Positions 1 through 8,808 of a stretch of 64,000 nucleotides of DNA are shown here, piece after piece. The notes under the pieces were generated by a model. The model was not told the DNA's origin, ran no database searches, and worked only from the letters and a program-made list of their open reading frames with translations. A program made the translations under genes and the position numbers. Source of the stretch: Palsa-504 sp963756575 (lineage in GTDB: Bacteria; Actinomycetota; Actinomycetes; Streptosporangiales; Streptosporangiaceae); contig CAVWOM010000003.1 in assembly GCA_963756575.1 (NCBI GenBank), positions 62,001 through 126,000 of the forward strand, given 5' to 3'. Position 1 is the first letter of the stretch. Each line of letters begins with the position of its first letter.

Positions 1-345
1 CTGCTGGGCGCCTTTGAGCACGTACCCGCGCGCGCCGGCCTGCATGGCGGCCAGCACGGAGTAATCGTCGTCGAACATGGTGAGCATCAGCACGGCGACC
101 TCGGGCGCGACCCGGCTGATCTCGGCCGCCGCGGCTACTCCCGTGAGCTCCGGCATCTGGACGTCCATGACCACCACGTCGGGCCGCAGCGTCACCGCGG
201 CCTGGACCGCCTCGCGGCCGTTGGCCGCGACCCCGGCCACCGTGACCGCCGGCACCGATCCGAGCAGCGCCGACAGGCCGTCCCTGACCACCGGGTGATC
301 GTCGGCGATCACCACCCGGATTTCGGCCCCGGCGGGTTCGGTCAT
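1..345 (-). CDS. NarL/FixJ-family response regulator, N-terminal part (runs off left edge)
   Basis: Cytoplasmic two-component response regulator. Only the receiver domain is in the window: acidic pair in IADDHP near residues 14-18, phosphoacceptor Asp61 in VVVMDVQMP, a Thr/Ser region (MLTMFDD) and the conserved Lys in GYVLKGA near residue 110. The LuxR-type DNA-binding half must lie beyond base 1. The ATG at 345-343 overlaps the stop of the upstream histidine kinase as ATGA, so the two are translationally coupled and this is the cognate regulator. Family is clear; the signal sensed is unknown. Confidence 0.93.
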   Translation of the reverse strand, partial: MTEPAGAEIRVVIADDHPVVRDGLSALLGSVPAVTVAGVAANGREAVQAAVTLRPDVVVMDVQMPELTGVAAAAEISRVAPEVAVLMLTMFDDDYSVLAAMQAGARGYVLKGAQQ

Positions 346-2423
346 CCCGCGCTCAGTCCCGCTCTGGGCATTTCGCCGGCCGGGCCGCGCTCCCCCAGCG
401 GCAGCAGGGCGGTCACCCGGCCGCCGCCCGCGGGATCCGGGCCCGCCTGGCAGGAGCCGCCGAGTTCGGCGGCGCGTTCGCGCATGGAGGCGAGGCCCAC
501 GCCGGGCTGCCAGCCGCCGCCTGGGCCGGTGCCGTCGTCCCGGACCTCGATGCGGAGCTCGCGGTCAGCGGTCAGGGACAGTTCCACTTCGATCCGGGTG
601 GCGCCGGAATGCCGCGCCGCGTTCGTCATCGCCTCGGTGATGATGCGGTACGCGGCGACCTCGACCGCGGCCGGCAGCGGCGGCAAGCTGCCGGGCGCGT
701 CCAGGCCGACGGTGATGCCCGCGCTGCCGTCCGGGCGCAGGGCCAGCCGGACGGATTGCTCGCGGAGCGAGCCGAGCAGGCCGAGGTCGTCCAGGGCAGG
801 CGGCCGCAGCCCGTATACCAGCCGCCGGATGTCGGAGATCGCGGTGGTGGTGTCCGCGCGCAGCCCGGCCAGCAGCTCACTGGCCTGCCCCGGGACGGCG
901 TCCGGGCTGGCCAGGGTGTTGCGGGCGGCGTCGGCCTTGAAGGCGATCCCGGTCAGGACCGGGCCGAGCCCGTCGTGCAGGTCACGGCGGAGCCGGCGGC
1001 GCTCCTCCTCGCGGGCGGCCACGATGTCCGACCGCGATTCCTGCAGCGCCGCCGACAGGGCGGTGGCGTGCAGCGCCACTGCCAGCGGGCCGGCCAGCAG
1101 GTGCAGGACCGCGACGTCGGCCGGCCCCATCCGGCGCTGGCCGGCCCGCAGGCCGGTGACCAGCTCGCCGATCCGGGCGCCGTCGTAGCTCAAGATGGTG
1201 CGGTGCAGCAGCGCGGGCGCGGCGCCGTACGCGGCTACCTCGGCCGAGGAGTAGCGGATGGCCGCGAACGGCAGCCGCAGCGACTGGCACAGCGCCTCGA
1301 GCACGCCCGGCAGCCCGGCCGCCGCCGCCCCGGCTCCGGCGAGCCGCTCCCCCACCAGGGACACGGCCCGGACCGGATCGCGCCGGTCACCGTACAGGGC
1401 CCGGTCGATCAGCCGCTGCAGCCGGACCCGGGCCGGGTTGAAGCCGAACGCGACCACGATGCTCGCGGCCACCGCGACCCCGAAGCTGACCTGGCTGCGC
1501 ACCATGAGGTCGAGCAGCGCGACCAGCCCGGCGTAGGCGCCGACGGCGGCCGCGGTGAGCAGGCCGTACAGCAGCGCGCGGGAGACCACGACCCGGATGT
1601 CGAGGAGCCGGTGCCGCAGGATCGCGACGGTGACCGCGACCGGGATCAGCGTGAGCAGCAGGAGGCCGAGGACCGGGCCGGAGTTCAGCACGCCCCAGAT
1701 CACGCCCACGTAGGGCACCGCGACCAGGCCGACCAGCAGGAGCCACAGCAGCTGGCGCCGTTCGGCGTCGCCGCCGCGCCGGTACCTGACGACCAGCGAC
1801 GCGATCGCGCCGGCGAAGATGACCGCCCAGGCCAGGTTGACCACCAGCCACAAAGGTGCCAGCCGGTGGTAGTCCGGGACGGACAGGTAGATGGATACCC
1901 GGCGGGTGCCCACCGCCATGGGGGCCGGGGTGCCGAGGCTTAGCACGAACGGCAGGCTCTCGGCGGCCGCGGCCCAGATCAGCCAGCGCCACCGGGGTCC
2001 GGCCGGCTTGCCGTCGGGGAACAGCAGCAGCGCCGCCGGCAGGAACAGCGCGATCGTCCAGGGCCACGCGTACGTACCTACCGTGCCGAGCGCGCGCAGG
2101 GTGCCCTGGTTCCATCCCGATGCCGCGCCCAGGTAGAGCAGTGCCTCGAAGCCAGCGGTGCCGGCCATGCCGATGCCCGCGCTCAGGAACAGCCACCCGA
2201 TCGGGTTGCGGGGGCGGTGCCAGGCGAGCAGGAGACCGCAGACCGGGAACGCCAGGCCCATGGCGCCGTCGGTGACGATGAAGTTCGCGACGGCGACGCT
2301 GAAGGACACGCCGGCCGCGAGCGAGGCGGCGACGGCCGTCGCGCTCAGCGCCATCGCCAGCGCGAACAGGCCGGCGCCGAGGACGCTGGCCGGCCTGCTG
2401 CGGGCGGGCGGCGTATCTGCCAT
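342..2423 (-). CDS. DesK/NarX-type sensor histidine kinase (membrane)
   Basis: Sensor kinase of about 693 residues that should phosphorylate the response regulator coupled to its 3' end. The N-terminal half holds several hydrophobic membrane segments; then comes a GAF-like linker, a HisKA_3 dimerisation domain with the phospho-acceptor His483 in RRDLHDGLGP, and a HATPase_c domain with N-box EAMTNAARHSG and G-boxes DDGTGPGGG and GVGLASMRERAAELGG. The frame is open up to 2579, but I place the start at ATG 2423 (MADTPPARS), because the extra 52 residues lie upstream of the hydrophobic core and look non-coding. A paralogous kinase lies at 3944-6010, so the region probably arose by tandem duplication. 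Confidence 0.9.
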   Translation of the reverse strand: MADTPPARSRPASVLGAGLFALAMALSATAVAASLAAGVSFSVAVANFIVTDGAMGLAFPVCGLLLAWHRPRNPIGWLFLSAGIGMAGTAGFEALLYLGAASGWNQGTLRALGTVGTYAWPWTIALFLPAALLLFPDGKPAGPRWRWLIWAAAAESLPFVLSLGTPAPMAVGTRRVSIYLSVPDYHRLAPLWLVVNLAWAVIFAGAIASLVVRYRRGGDAERRQLLWLLLVGLVAVPYVGVIWGVLNSGPVLGLLLLTLIPVAVTVAILRHRLLDIRVVVSRALLYGLLTAAAVGAYAGLVALLDLMVRSQVSFGVAVAASIVVAFGFNPARVRLQRLIDRALYGDRRDPVRAVSLVGERLAGAGAAAAGLPGVLEALCQSLRLPFAAIRYSSAEVAAYGAAPALLHRTILSYDGARIGELVTGLRAGQRRMGPADVAVLHLLAGPLAVALHATALSAALQESRSDIVAAREEERRRLRRDLHDGLGPVLTGIAFKADAARNTLASPDAVPGQASELLAGLRADTTTAISDIRRLVYGLRPPALDDLGLLGSLREQSVRLALRPDGSAGITVGLDAPGSLPPLPAAVEVAAYRIITEAMTNAARHSGATRIEVELSLTADRELRIEVRDDGTGPGGGWQPGVGLASMRERAAELGGSCQAGPDPAGGGRVTALLPLGERGPAGEMPRAGLSAG

Positions 2424-2590
2424 GTCTTCATGATGACCTGGACCAGGCCAGTTGTCCTGGGTGTACGCACCTAGGGCAGCCGGGAAAACCTCCTGGCCGG
2501 CGGGGTGGGGACGCCCTGGCCGGCGGGTGGCGGGGCGAACGAGGATCGGCGTGTCCGATCCGGACGATCCCAGCGACAAGGAGAGAGATC

Positions 2591-3286
2591 ATGACCGCCA
2601 CCGCTTCCGCCGCCAGCACGGGTACCGTGCCCCGCCCGCGGGCCGGGTTCGATCGCCGGGCGCTCGCGCTCATCATGCCGATCGGCCCGCTCGCCATCGC
2701 GATCGTGCGCGGCATCCTGCCGTACGACACCACCGACTCCAGCACCACGCTGGCCGCCCGGGTGGCCACCCACCAGGGCACCGAGACCCTGGTCGTGTGG
2801 CTGACGTTCGTCGCCCTGCTCACGCTGATCCCCGGGGTGATCGCAGTGGGCATGCTGGCCCGGCGCACGGCGCCGCGACTGGGGACGGCCGGGCTGGTGG
2901 TGGCGTTCGCCGGCTTCATGAGCCTGTTCTGGTCGATGGTGGCGGGCTCGGACAACATCGCCCTCGGCGCGGCCCGGATCGGCGTGAGCCCGGCGGCGAC
3001 GGGCCGGCTGCTGGACAGCATCGGCGCCGTCCCGGCCCTCGGGCTGGCTTCGGACCTGTTCGTGGCCGGTCACATCCTCGGCCTGATCCTGCTCGGCGTC
3101 GCCCTGTGGCGCGGGCGCGTCGTGCCCGCCTGGGCGGGCCTGGCCATCGCGGTGTCGCAGGTGCTGCACTTCGTCTTCGCCGTCATCGCGCCGGTGCACG
3201 TCCTGGACGGGCTGGCCTGGGGCCTGACCGCCGTCGGCTTCGCCGCCGCCGCGCTGGCGCTCGTCCGGCAGCGCCAGCCGCGCTGA
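2591..3286 (+). CDS. Multi-pass integral membrane protein, unknown function
   Basis: A 231-residue hydrophobic protein with about six membrane segments, for example around LIMPIGPLAIAIV, VVWLTFVALLTLIPGVIAVG, LVVAFAGFMSLFW, LGLILLGVALW and GLAIAVSQVLHFVFAV. Start ATG 2591 has a strong Shine-Dalgarno (AAGGAGAG) seven bases upstream. It is divergent from the first histidine kinase and lies between two kinase/regulator pairs, so it may be a target or accessory of one of them. It resembles actinobacterial DUF4386-type membrane proteins in layout, but I cannot assign a family firmly. Confidence 0.82.
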   Translation: MTATASAASTGTVPRPRAGFDRRALALIMPIGPLAIAIVRGILPYDTTDSSTTLAARVATHQGTETLVVWLTFVALLTLIPGVIAVGMLARRTAPRLGTAGLVVAFAGFMSLFWSMVAGSDNIALGAARIGVSPAATGRLLDSIGAVPALGLASDLFVAGHILGLILLGVALWRGRVVPAWAGLAIAVSQVLHFVFAVIAPVHVLDGLAWGLTAVGFAAAALALVRQRQPR

Positions 3287-3306
3287 CCGGGCGCGTCCGC
3301 GCGGGA

Positions 3307-3947
3307 CTAGGGCCGGTGACCAGCCTGGCGGGCCCGCAGCGCGGCCTGGGTCCGGTCGGCCGGCCTGCAGCTTGTCCAGGATGCGGGAGACATGATTCTG
3401 CACCGTCTTGAGCGACAGGCCGAGGGCACGGGCGATCTGCCGGTTGCTGGCGCCCTCGGCCAGCAGGTCGAGGACCTCGCGCTCCCGCGCGGTCAGGTCG
3501 TCCTGGCCGGCGAGCGGGGCGCCCGGCGGCGCGGGGGCCCGGGCCAGCATCCGGCTGGCGATCCCGGCGCCGAACACCGCGCCGCCTGCGGCCACGGTGG
3601 CCAGCGCCGCGGTGATCTCGGCGGCGGTGGCCCCCTTCAGCACGTAGCCGCGAGCCCCGGCGGCCAGCGCCGCGAACACGCTGTCGTCGTCGTCCACCAT
3701 GGAGATGACCAGCACGGCGGTCGCCGGGGCGGCCGCCAGGACGCGCCGGGTGGCCTCGACGCCGGAGGCGCCGGGCAGGTTGATGTCCATCAAGCACCAC
3801 GTCGGGCGCGGTCCGCGCCAGGTCCGCCAGGGCCTCCTCGGCGGAACCAGCGGACCCGGCGACCTCGACACCGGGCACCGTCGCGAGCAGCCCGGCCAGG
3901 CCGTCGCGGAAGACCGGATGGTCATCGACGATGAGGACCCGGGTCAT
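3307..3947 (-). pseudogene. NarL-family response regulator with two single-base frameshifts
   Basis: ATG at 3947-3945 overlaps the stop of the adjacent kinase (ATGA). Frame 1 gives a receiver start (VLIVDDHPVFRDGLAGLLA). It breaks near 3788-3796, where one extra base in the CTTG run destroys the expected phospho-acceptor segment VVLMDINLPG. Frame 2 then carries GYVLKGATAAEI and the LuxR helix-turn-helix (LTAREREVLDLLAEGASNRQIA, split here, with LSLKTVQNHVSRILDKLQA). A second extra base in the GCCGGCC run near 3360-3366 is needed to reach ADRTQAALRARQAGHRP and stop 3309-3307. Removing both bases gives a normal 212-residue NarL protein. Either a recently broken gene or two sequencing errors; the second is favoured because nothing else is degraded. 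Confidence 0.85.
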
Positions 3948-6010
3948 GCGGGCACCGCAAGCGCCGTGAGGGCCGCGGGCAGCTGAGCCTGCACCGTGAC
4001 GCCGGGCGCGGTGCCGGTCACCGTCACCGTGCCGCCGAGTTCCTCCGCCCGTTCCCGCATGATGGCCAGGCCGTGGCCGTGATGGCCGGCCGGGCGGAGC
4101 CCGGAGCCGTCGTCGCTGACCGTGACCGCCAGGCCGGCTGGCGTGCAGGCCAGCGACACGTCGCAGTGCCGGGCGCCGGCGTGCCGGATCGCGTTCGTCA
4201 CCGCCTCGACGACGATGCGGTACGCGGCTACTTCCACCGCGGCCGGGAGCACCGGCAGGTCGCCGGGGACGTGCACGTCGACGGCCAGGCCAGCCTGCGC
4301 GGTCAGCCGCTCGACGGCCTGCTGGCACGCGCCGGCCAGGCCGAGCTCGTCCAGCGCGGGCGGACGCAGCCCTTCGACGAGCCGCCGGACGTCCACGACG
4401 GTCCGGCGGATTTCCTCGCCCAGGTCGTGCAGCTGACGGGAGGCGCCGTCGGCGCCGGGCGGCAGCAGCGCCCGCGCGGTCTCGGCCTTCAGCGTCAGCC
4501 CGGCCAGGGCCGGGCCGATGCCGTCGTGCAGGTCCCGGCGCAGGCGGCGCCGTTCCTCCTCACGTGCCAGGACCAGGCGCTCCCGGGCCCGCTGCAGGTC
4601 CTCGCGGAGCAGCCGCGCGTGCAGCGCGCCCCCGAGCTGCCGGGCCAGGTCGCGGACCAGCCGCTGCTCGGATGTGCTCAGCGGGCGGCCCGGCGTGCGG
4701 TAGCTGAGGCGGCCGACCGTGACGCCGTAGGCCTGCAACGGGATGCTCGCGATAGCGGCAGGATCAACCGGAACGGGATCAGCCGCCGGGGCGGCGCCGG
4801 CCACCATGTCGTCGCCGGGGCCGCTGACGCTCACGTCGCGCAGGTCGAGCCCGGTGGTCAGCTCGGTGAGCACCGCGGTGAGCAGGCGGTCGATGTCGGC
4901 GGCCGCCTCCAGCCGCTCCCCCAGGCCGGCCAGGACCTCGTACGGCTCATGCCAGCGGCCGTAGACAACGCGGGTCACGCCGCGCTGCAGCTTCTCGCGC
5001 AGCGGGATGAGAGCGAGCGCGGCCAGCGCGGCCGCGAGCCCGGAGAGCCACCACGCGTGATGGCCAGGGACGAGCACGGCCGCGGCGATGACTAGCACGG
5101 CGTAGATGCCGACCACGACACCAGACATGACCAGCCACAGCAGGGTCCGCTGAGCGGCGCGGCGCAGGTCGTAGAGACCGTGCGCGAGAGTAGCGACCGC
5201 GATCGCGGCTGGCAGCGGCAGTAGCACGACGCCGAAGAGCCAGCCCGGGGCGCCGTTGGTGACCAGCACGACGAGGAACAGCATGACGGGGGGGACCGCG
5301 GCCAGGGCCAGGAACAGCAACTGCTGCCGGATCAGCGGGCCACCGCGCCGCCATCGTATGACCAGCCCGGTCACGGCTCCGGCCGCCGCCGCCGCGGCGA
5401 GCAGGATCGCAGGGCCGCTCAGGGCATTGGCCACCTGCGCGTACGCGCCCGTCAGGCCGAACGGGTTCCGCCAGTGCGCCAGCCGACTCTGCTGGGCGTG
5501 CGGACTGAGCACGTTGCCGAGGAAGAGCAAGCTCACGGCGGCGGTGACCGTCCAGCTGAGCCAGCGCCAGCGCGGGCCGGGCAGCTGGCCGTCCGGGAAG
5601 ACAGCCGGCACCCCGATCACCGCTGTCAGCATTCCCGCTGCCTGCAGGCCCGGGCCGAGGCCGGCCAGGTAGGCGGCGCCGGGGACCGAGCCCGGATCGG
5701 TCACCACGCCGTGCACGCCCGCCTCCGTGAAGGCACTGCCAGTCCCCATGGCGGCGGCAGCGGCCAGCAGCAGCCAGCCGACCCGGTTACCCGGGACCGC
5801 GAGGGTGATCACCGCGCCGGTGACGGCGACCACGGTGACGGCGATCCCGAACAACAGGGTCTCGGCGAAGACGGCCGAGCCGGCCTGGTCGAAGGCTGCG
5901 GCGGTCACCGCCCCGGCCAGGGCGACGATGACCGCGGCCCCGACCGCGACCGCGGTTACGCGGCCGCTGGCCGGCGCCGGCGGCTGGCTCCTCATAGTGT
6001 CATCGTGCAC
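3944..6010 (-). CDS. DesK/NarX-type sensor histidine kinase (membrane), second copy
   Basis: About 688 residues from a GTG at 6010 (an in-frame ATG at 5995 is an alternative start). It has an N-terminal multi-pass membrane region, a GAF-like middle (ADIDRLLTAVLTELTTG), HisKA_3 with His495 in RRDLHDGIGPALAG, and HATPase_c with N-box EAVTNAIRHAG and G-boxes DDGSGLRP and GLAIMRERAEELGG. The same architecture as the 342-2423 kinase, with similar sequence in the catalytic core, indicates paralogy. It is coupled by ATGA to the frameshifted regulator at 3307-3947 and lies 12 bases downstream of a small membrane protein gene (6023-6378), so the three probably form one operon. Confidence 0.9.
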   Translation of the reverse strand: MHDDTMRSQPPAPASGRVTAVAVGAAVIVALAGAVTAAAFDQAGSAVFAETLLFGIAVTVVAVTGAVITLAVPGNRVGWLLLAAAAAMGTGSAFTEAGVHGVVTDPGSVPGAAYLAGLGPGLQAAGMLTAVIGVPAVFPDGQLPGPRWRWLSWTVTAAVSLLFLGNVLSPHAQQSRLAHWRNPFGLTGAYAQVANALSGPAILLAAAAAAGAVTGLVIRWRRGGPLIRQQLLFLALAAVPPVMLFLVVLVTNGAPGWLFGVVLLPLPAAIAVATLAHGLYDLRRAAQRTLLWLVMSGVVVGIYAVLVIAAAVLVPGHHAWWLSGLAAALAALALIPLREKLQRGVTRVVYGRWHEPYEVLAGLGERLEAAADIDRLLTAVLTELTTGLDLRDVSVSGPGDDMVAGAAPAADPVPVDPAAIASIPLQAYGVTVGRLSYRTPGRPLSTSEQRLVRDLARQLGGALHARLLREDLQRARERLVLAREEERRRLRRDLHDGIGPALAGLTLKAETARALLPPGADGASRQLHDLGEEIRRTVVDVRRLVEGLRPPALDELGLAGACQQAVERLTAQAGLAVDVHVPGDLPVLPAAVEVAAYRIVVEAVTNAIRHAGARHCDVSLACTPAGLAVTVSDDGSGLRPAGHHGHGLAIMRERAEELGGTVTVTGTAPGVTVQAQLPAALTALAVPA

Positions 6011-6022
6011 GGCGCGGACGGC

Positions 6023-6378
6023 TCACGCCATGGCCTTGCGGCGCAGGCGGGCGGCAAGCACGGTGATGGCGGCGATCAGCCCGGCCAGTGACACCACGGC
6101 GAAGGCGGTGTCGGTAGCCCACGCCAGGGCGCCGTGCTTGTGCCAGCTGGGAAACTCGACGATCTCGAACAGGCACAGCAGGCCGGTGAAGACCGCGCCC
6201 GCGGTGACCCGGCCGCGGCGCAGCAGCCAGGTGGCCAGCCCGAAGAAGACGCCGAAGATGACGGCGAAGCCGGCCCCCAGGGATCCTTCCCCAGCCCGAT
6301 CTGCACCGCGCTGCCGAACTCGCCGACGGTGAGGACGGCGGCGAGCGCCGTCAGGACCGTGAGCTTGCGACCGTTCAT
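6023..6378 (-). pseudogene. Small four-helix membrane protein, one homopolymer frameshift
   Basis: Starts at ATG 6378 behind a strong Shine-Dalgarno (GGGAGGTAGTC). Frame 1 reads MNGRKLTVLTALAAVLTVG... to KDPWG; it then breaks in a GGGGG run near 6280-6285. Adding one G restores AGFAVIFGVFFGLATWLL, TAGAVFTGLLCLFEIVEF and FAVVSLAGLIAAITVLAA, ending RRKAMA at stop 6025-6023. The restored protein has 118 residues and about four membrane helices. It precedes the second histidine kinase and probably belongs to its operon. The homopolymer position makes a base-calling error plausible. Function unknown. Confidence 0.72.
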
Positions 6379-6499
6379 GACTACCTCCCAGGAATCTGTG
6401 GTGGCATCACGATGCCCTGGGGCGGTTCCCGCCCAGAAGAGGCGCCTTCCCGGCCGGGCCGGGAAGTTCTCCCGGCCCGGGGTTTCCTACAGTGAGCTG

Positions 6500-7135
6500 A
6501 TGGACAGTGCGCAACGCGAGCTGAGCGACCAGATCGACCTGGCCACCCAGCGGCTGCTCGACCGGGCCCGGATCATCACCGAGCCGGACCTGCGGGCGCC
6601 GTCACTGCTGCCGGGTTGGACCCGGGCCCGGGTCCTGGCCCATCTGGCCCGCGGCGCCGACGCGATGCGGAACCTCCTGATCGGAGCGCGGACCGGCCAG
6701 GAACCGTCGGCCGGCGCCGGCTTCGAGGCGTACGAGGCCGGCCTCAAGCACAGCGAAGGCCAGCGGCCCGAGGTGCTCACGGCCGACCTGGCCGACTCGG
6801 CGATGGCGCTGCGGACCGTCGCCCGGCAGCTGCCAGGTGACCGGTGGCGGGTTCCGGTGCGGGCGCCCGGCCTGGCCCCGTTTCCCGCGGCCGAGCTGCT
6901 GGTCAGGCGGCTGGTCGAGGTGGAGCTGCACCATTGCGACCTCGGCGCTGGATACGGGGCGGAGCAGTGGCCGGCCGCCTTCGCCGTCATGGAGCTGCCC
7001 GAGCCGATGGCCTCCTGGCGCGAGTCCCGGCTCGGTTACCCGGATCAGTCCGAGCCGGGGCTCAGCCCGCCTCGTGCGCCGGCGCCGTACCGGCCGGGTC
7101 AGCGGCTGCCGGGGAGCTGGATCGGAACAAGGTGA
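6500..7135 (+). CDS. Maleylpyruvate isomerase N-terminal (MDMPI/DinB-like) family protein
   Basis: A 211-residue protein of the mycothiol-dependent maleylpyruvate isomerase family. The DinB-like four-helix bundle shows the typical LLPGWTRARVLAHLARGADAM segment, with a likely metal-binding His in LAHLARG, and the later EVELHHCDLG segment with a further His pair. Members use mycothiol, the actinobacterial thiol, to isomerise maleylpyruvate in gentisate catabolism, but most homologues have unknown substrates. The start ATG 6500 (MDSAQRELS) fits the family N-terminus. The last 74 bases overlap the 3' end of the convergent methyltransferase, so the C-terminal tail (about residues 188-211) is probably not conserved. 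Confidence 0.85.
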   Translation: MDSAQRELSDQIDLATQRLLDRARIITEPDLRAPSLLPGWTRARVLAHLARGADAMRNLLIGARTGQEPSAGAGFEAYEAGLKHSEGQRPEVLTADLADSAMALRTVARQLPGDRWRVPVRAPGLAPFPAAELLVRRLVEVELHHCDLGAGYGAEQWPAAFAVMELPEPMASWRESRLGYPDQSEPGLSPPRAPAPYRPGQRLPGSWIGTR

Positions 7136-7940
7136 GGGTCATCAGCTTGCCCAGGACGGGGTTGGCCAGCGGGACGAGGTAGCGGTAGCGGGCGGGCAGC
7201 TGGGCGCGCATGTCCCGGGGCGGGCGGGTGATGGTGGCGGTCTGCCTGAGCTCGAGCCCGAGCCCCTCCAGCGAGCGCGGGTCGTCGCAGGCCCACTGCC
7301 ACCGGGCGTCCATGCCCTTGCGGGCGGCCATCCGGTACTGGTACTCGAACGAGCGCCTCGGGTAGGCGTCCAGCGCGACCATGGCACCGGGGAAGCGCTG
7401 CGCGATACGGGACAGCGCCGCCGTGACCTGGTCTTCGGGCAGGTAGACAAGCACACCCTCGGCCACGAAGAAGTACGGGCCCGGGCTCTGCTCGACCTCG
7501 GGCAGCCAGTCGTCGTCCAGGACCGAAGCGGTCACCATCCGGCGCCGACCGGTGTCGGCGAAGAACTTCCGGCGCAGCTCGATGGTGTCCGGCAGGTCCA
7601 GGTCGAGCCAGTGCACCCGGCCGTTGTCGACCCGGTCGAACCGGGTGTTGAGGCCGGTGCCGAGCTCGACCACCGTTCCCTCGGGGTGCGCGGCCAGGAA
7701 CCGGCGGATCCAGAAGTCGAGGATGGCGGTGCGCAGCACGGTGAAGGAGCCGCCCGATCGCTTGCCGTACTTGGCCGCGTCGTAGTCGATCGACTGCAGC
7801 AGTTCCACGGCCCGCGGGTCGTGCAGCACCGGGTGCTTGCGCTGGCTCTCGGTGGCCCGCGCGGCGAGCGTGATGAACAGCGTCTGCTGCACGGCGCCGA
7901 GCCGTACCTGCTCTTTGCCTGGCATCAATTTCTCTGTCAT
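7062..7940 (-). CDS. Class I SAM-dependent methyltransferase, LCMT/PPM-like family
   Basis: A 292-residue methyltransferase of the leucine carboxyl methyltransferase-like (PF04072) group. Visible motifs are the SAM-binding VVELGTGLNTRFDR, the acidic LDLDLPDTIELR loop and YFFVAEGVLVYLPEDQV. ATG 7940 (MTEKLMPGKEQ) overlaps the stop of the upstream PhyH dioxygenase as ATGA, so both are in one operon and may act on the same small molecule. This family methylates polyketides and other secondary metabolites, but the substrate here cannot be inferred. The open frame continues upstream through the dioxygenase gene on the same strand, but only from 7940 does it resemble the family. Confidence 0.88.
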   Translation of the reverse strand: MTEKLMPGKEQVRLGAVQQTLFITLAARATESQRKHPVLHDPRAVELLQSIDYDAAKYGKRSGGSFTVLRTAILDFWIRRFLAAHPEGTVVELGTGLNTRFDRVDNGRVHWLDLDLPDTIELRRKFFADTGRRRMVTASVLDDDWLPEVEQSPGPYFFVAEGVLVYLPEDQVTAALSRIAQRFPGAMVALDAYPRRSFEYQYRMAARKGMDARWQWACDDPRSLEGLGLELRQTATITRPPRDMRAQLPARYRYLVPLANPVLGKLMTLTLFRSSSPAAADPAGTAPAHEAG

Positions 7941-8740
7941 AAGGTCGGCCAGACTACCGGAAACAGCGGGTGGTCCATGTCCGTTCCGGCTGGTAGTTCG
8001 GTGTGCAGGTCGTCGAACGGCGGGGAGGTGCGCCAGGACCGCGGGGCGTGCCGGGCGTCCGCCGACAGGTAGCGCAGCGACAGGATCCGGCGACGCCCCG
8101 GATGGGGGAACCCGGGGGCGCCGTGCACGGTCAGGAAGTCGAAGAAGACGGCGTCGCCGGGCCGCAGCTCGAACCGCCTGATATCGAAGCGATCCCGGTC
8201 GGCCTCGATATCGGGCAGTTCGGCCAGGCTCCCTTCGGGGAACCAGCGGGCCTCCTTGCGCAGGAACGTGCGGGGCATCAGCCAGGGACCGCGATGCGAG
8301 CCCGCCACCAGTTCCAGGCACCCGTCCTCGGGCACCGGGTCCACCGGGATCCAGGCGCTGACGCCCCGGCCGTCGACGTTGTAGTAGGGCTGATCCTGGT
8401 GCCAGGGCGTGCGCTGGGTGGTCCCGCCCTCCTTGACCAGGACGTGATCGTGGTAGAAGCGGACCCGGGGCGTGGCCATCAAGGCGGCGGCCAGGGCCGG
8501 CACCCGGGAGTGGCGGGCCAGCCGCTCGATCTGAGGGATCTCCGGCCAGCGGCAGAAGTCCTCGGTGAACGCACCGGGATCGTCCGGGCGGCTGGCCACC
8601 TGGGCCAGCGGGCCCGGCCGGGCCAGGACCGCGTCGATGGCGGCGGCCGCCTCCGCCACCTCGCCGGGATCCAGGACCGAACGCAGGCAAACCACGCCGT
8701 CCCGGGCGAAGGCCGCGATCTCCTCGTCGGGCAAGATCAT
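7937..8740 (-). CDS. Phytanoyl-CoA dioxygenase (PhyH) family Fe(II)/2-oxoglutarate oxygenase
   Basis: A 267-residue non-haem iron oxygenase. The facial triad is visible as His-x-Asp in TPWHQDQPYYN and the distal His in FLTVHGAPGF; the 2-oxoglutarate-binding Arg is in RRRILSLRY. The rest follows the PhyH layout (GCLELVAGSHRGP, LRPGDAVFFD). Such enzymes hydroxylate or halogenate small molecules and fatty acyl chains. Coupled by ATGA to the downstream methyltransferase, it forms a two-gene hydroxylase-methyltransferase unit. It is divergent from the bcp gene at 8809. Confidence 0.88.
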   Translation of the reverse strand: MILPDEEIAAFARDGVVCLRSVLDPGEVAEAAAAIDAVLARPGPLAQVASRPDDPGAFTEDFCRWPEIPQIERLARHSRVPALAAALMATPRVRFYHDHVLVKEGGTTQRTPWHQDQPYYNVDGRGVSAWIPVDPVPEDGCLELVAGSHRGPWLMPRTFLRKEARWFPEGSLAELPDIEADRDRFDIRRFELRPGDAVFFDFLTVHGAPGFPHPGRRRILSLRYLSADARHAPRSWRTSPPFDDLHTELPAGTDMDHPLFPVVWPTL

Positions 8741-8808
8741 AGGACGAGCCTAAACGGAAGCCTGGCTACACTTATTTGAAAGGGGAAATACCAGAGAGGC
8801 AGGCCAGC

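Noticed and set aside
295..1943. Long plus-strand frames opposite the first histidine kinase
   Set aside because: Typical antisense frames of GC-rich genes: Arg/Pro/Ala/Gly-rich, no motifs, no ribosome-binding sites.
2471..3303. Continuation of the response regulator frame over the membrane protein gene
   Set aside because: After LDKLQA the text becomes charged low-complexity sequence antisense to an intact membrane protein; the true end of the regulator is in another frame at 3307.
7062..8690. A 542-codon minus-strand frame across two genes
   Set aside because: Only the part after 7940 matches the methyltransferase family; the upstream part is out of frame over the PhyH gene, which has clear iron-ligand motifs in its own frame.
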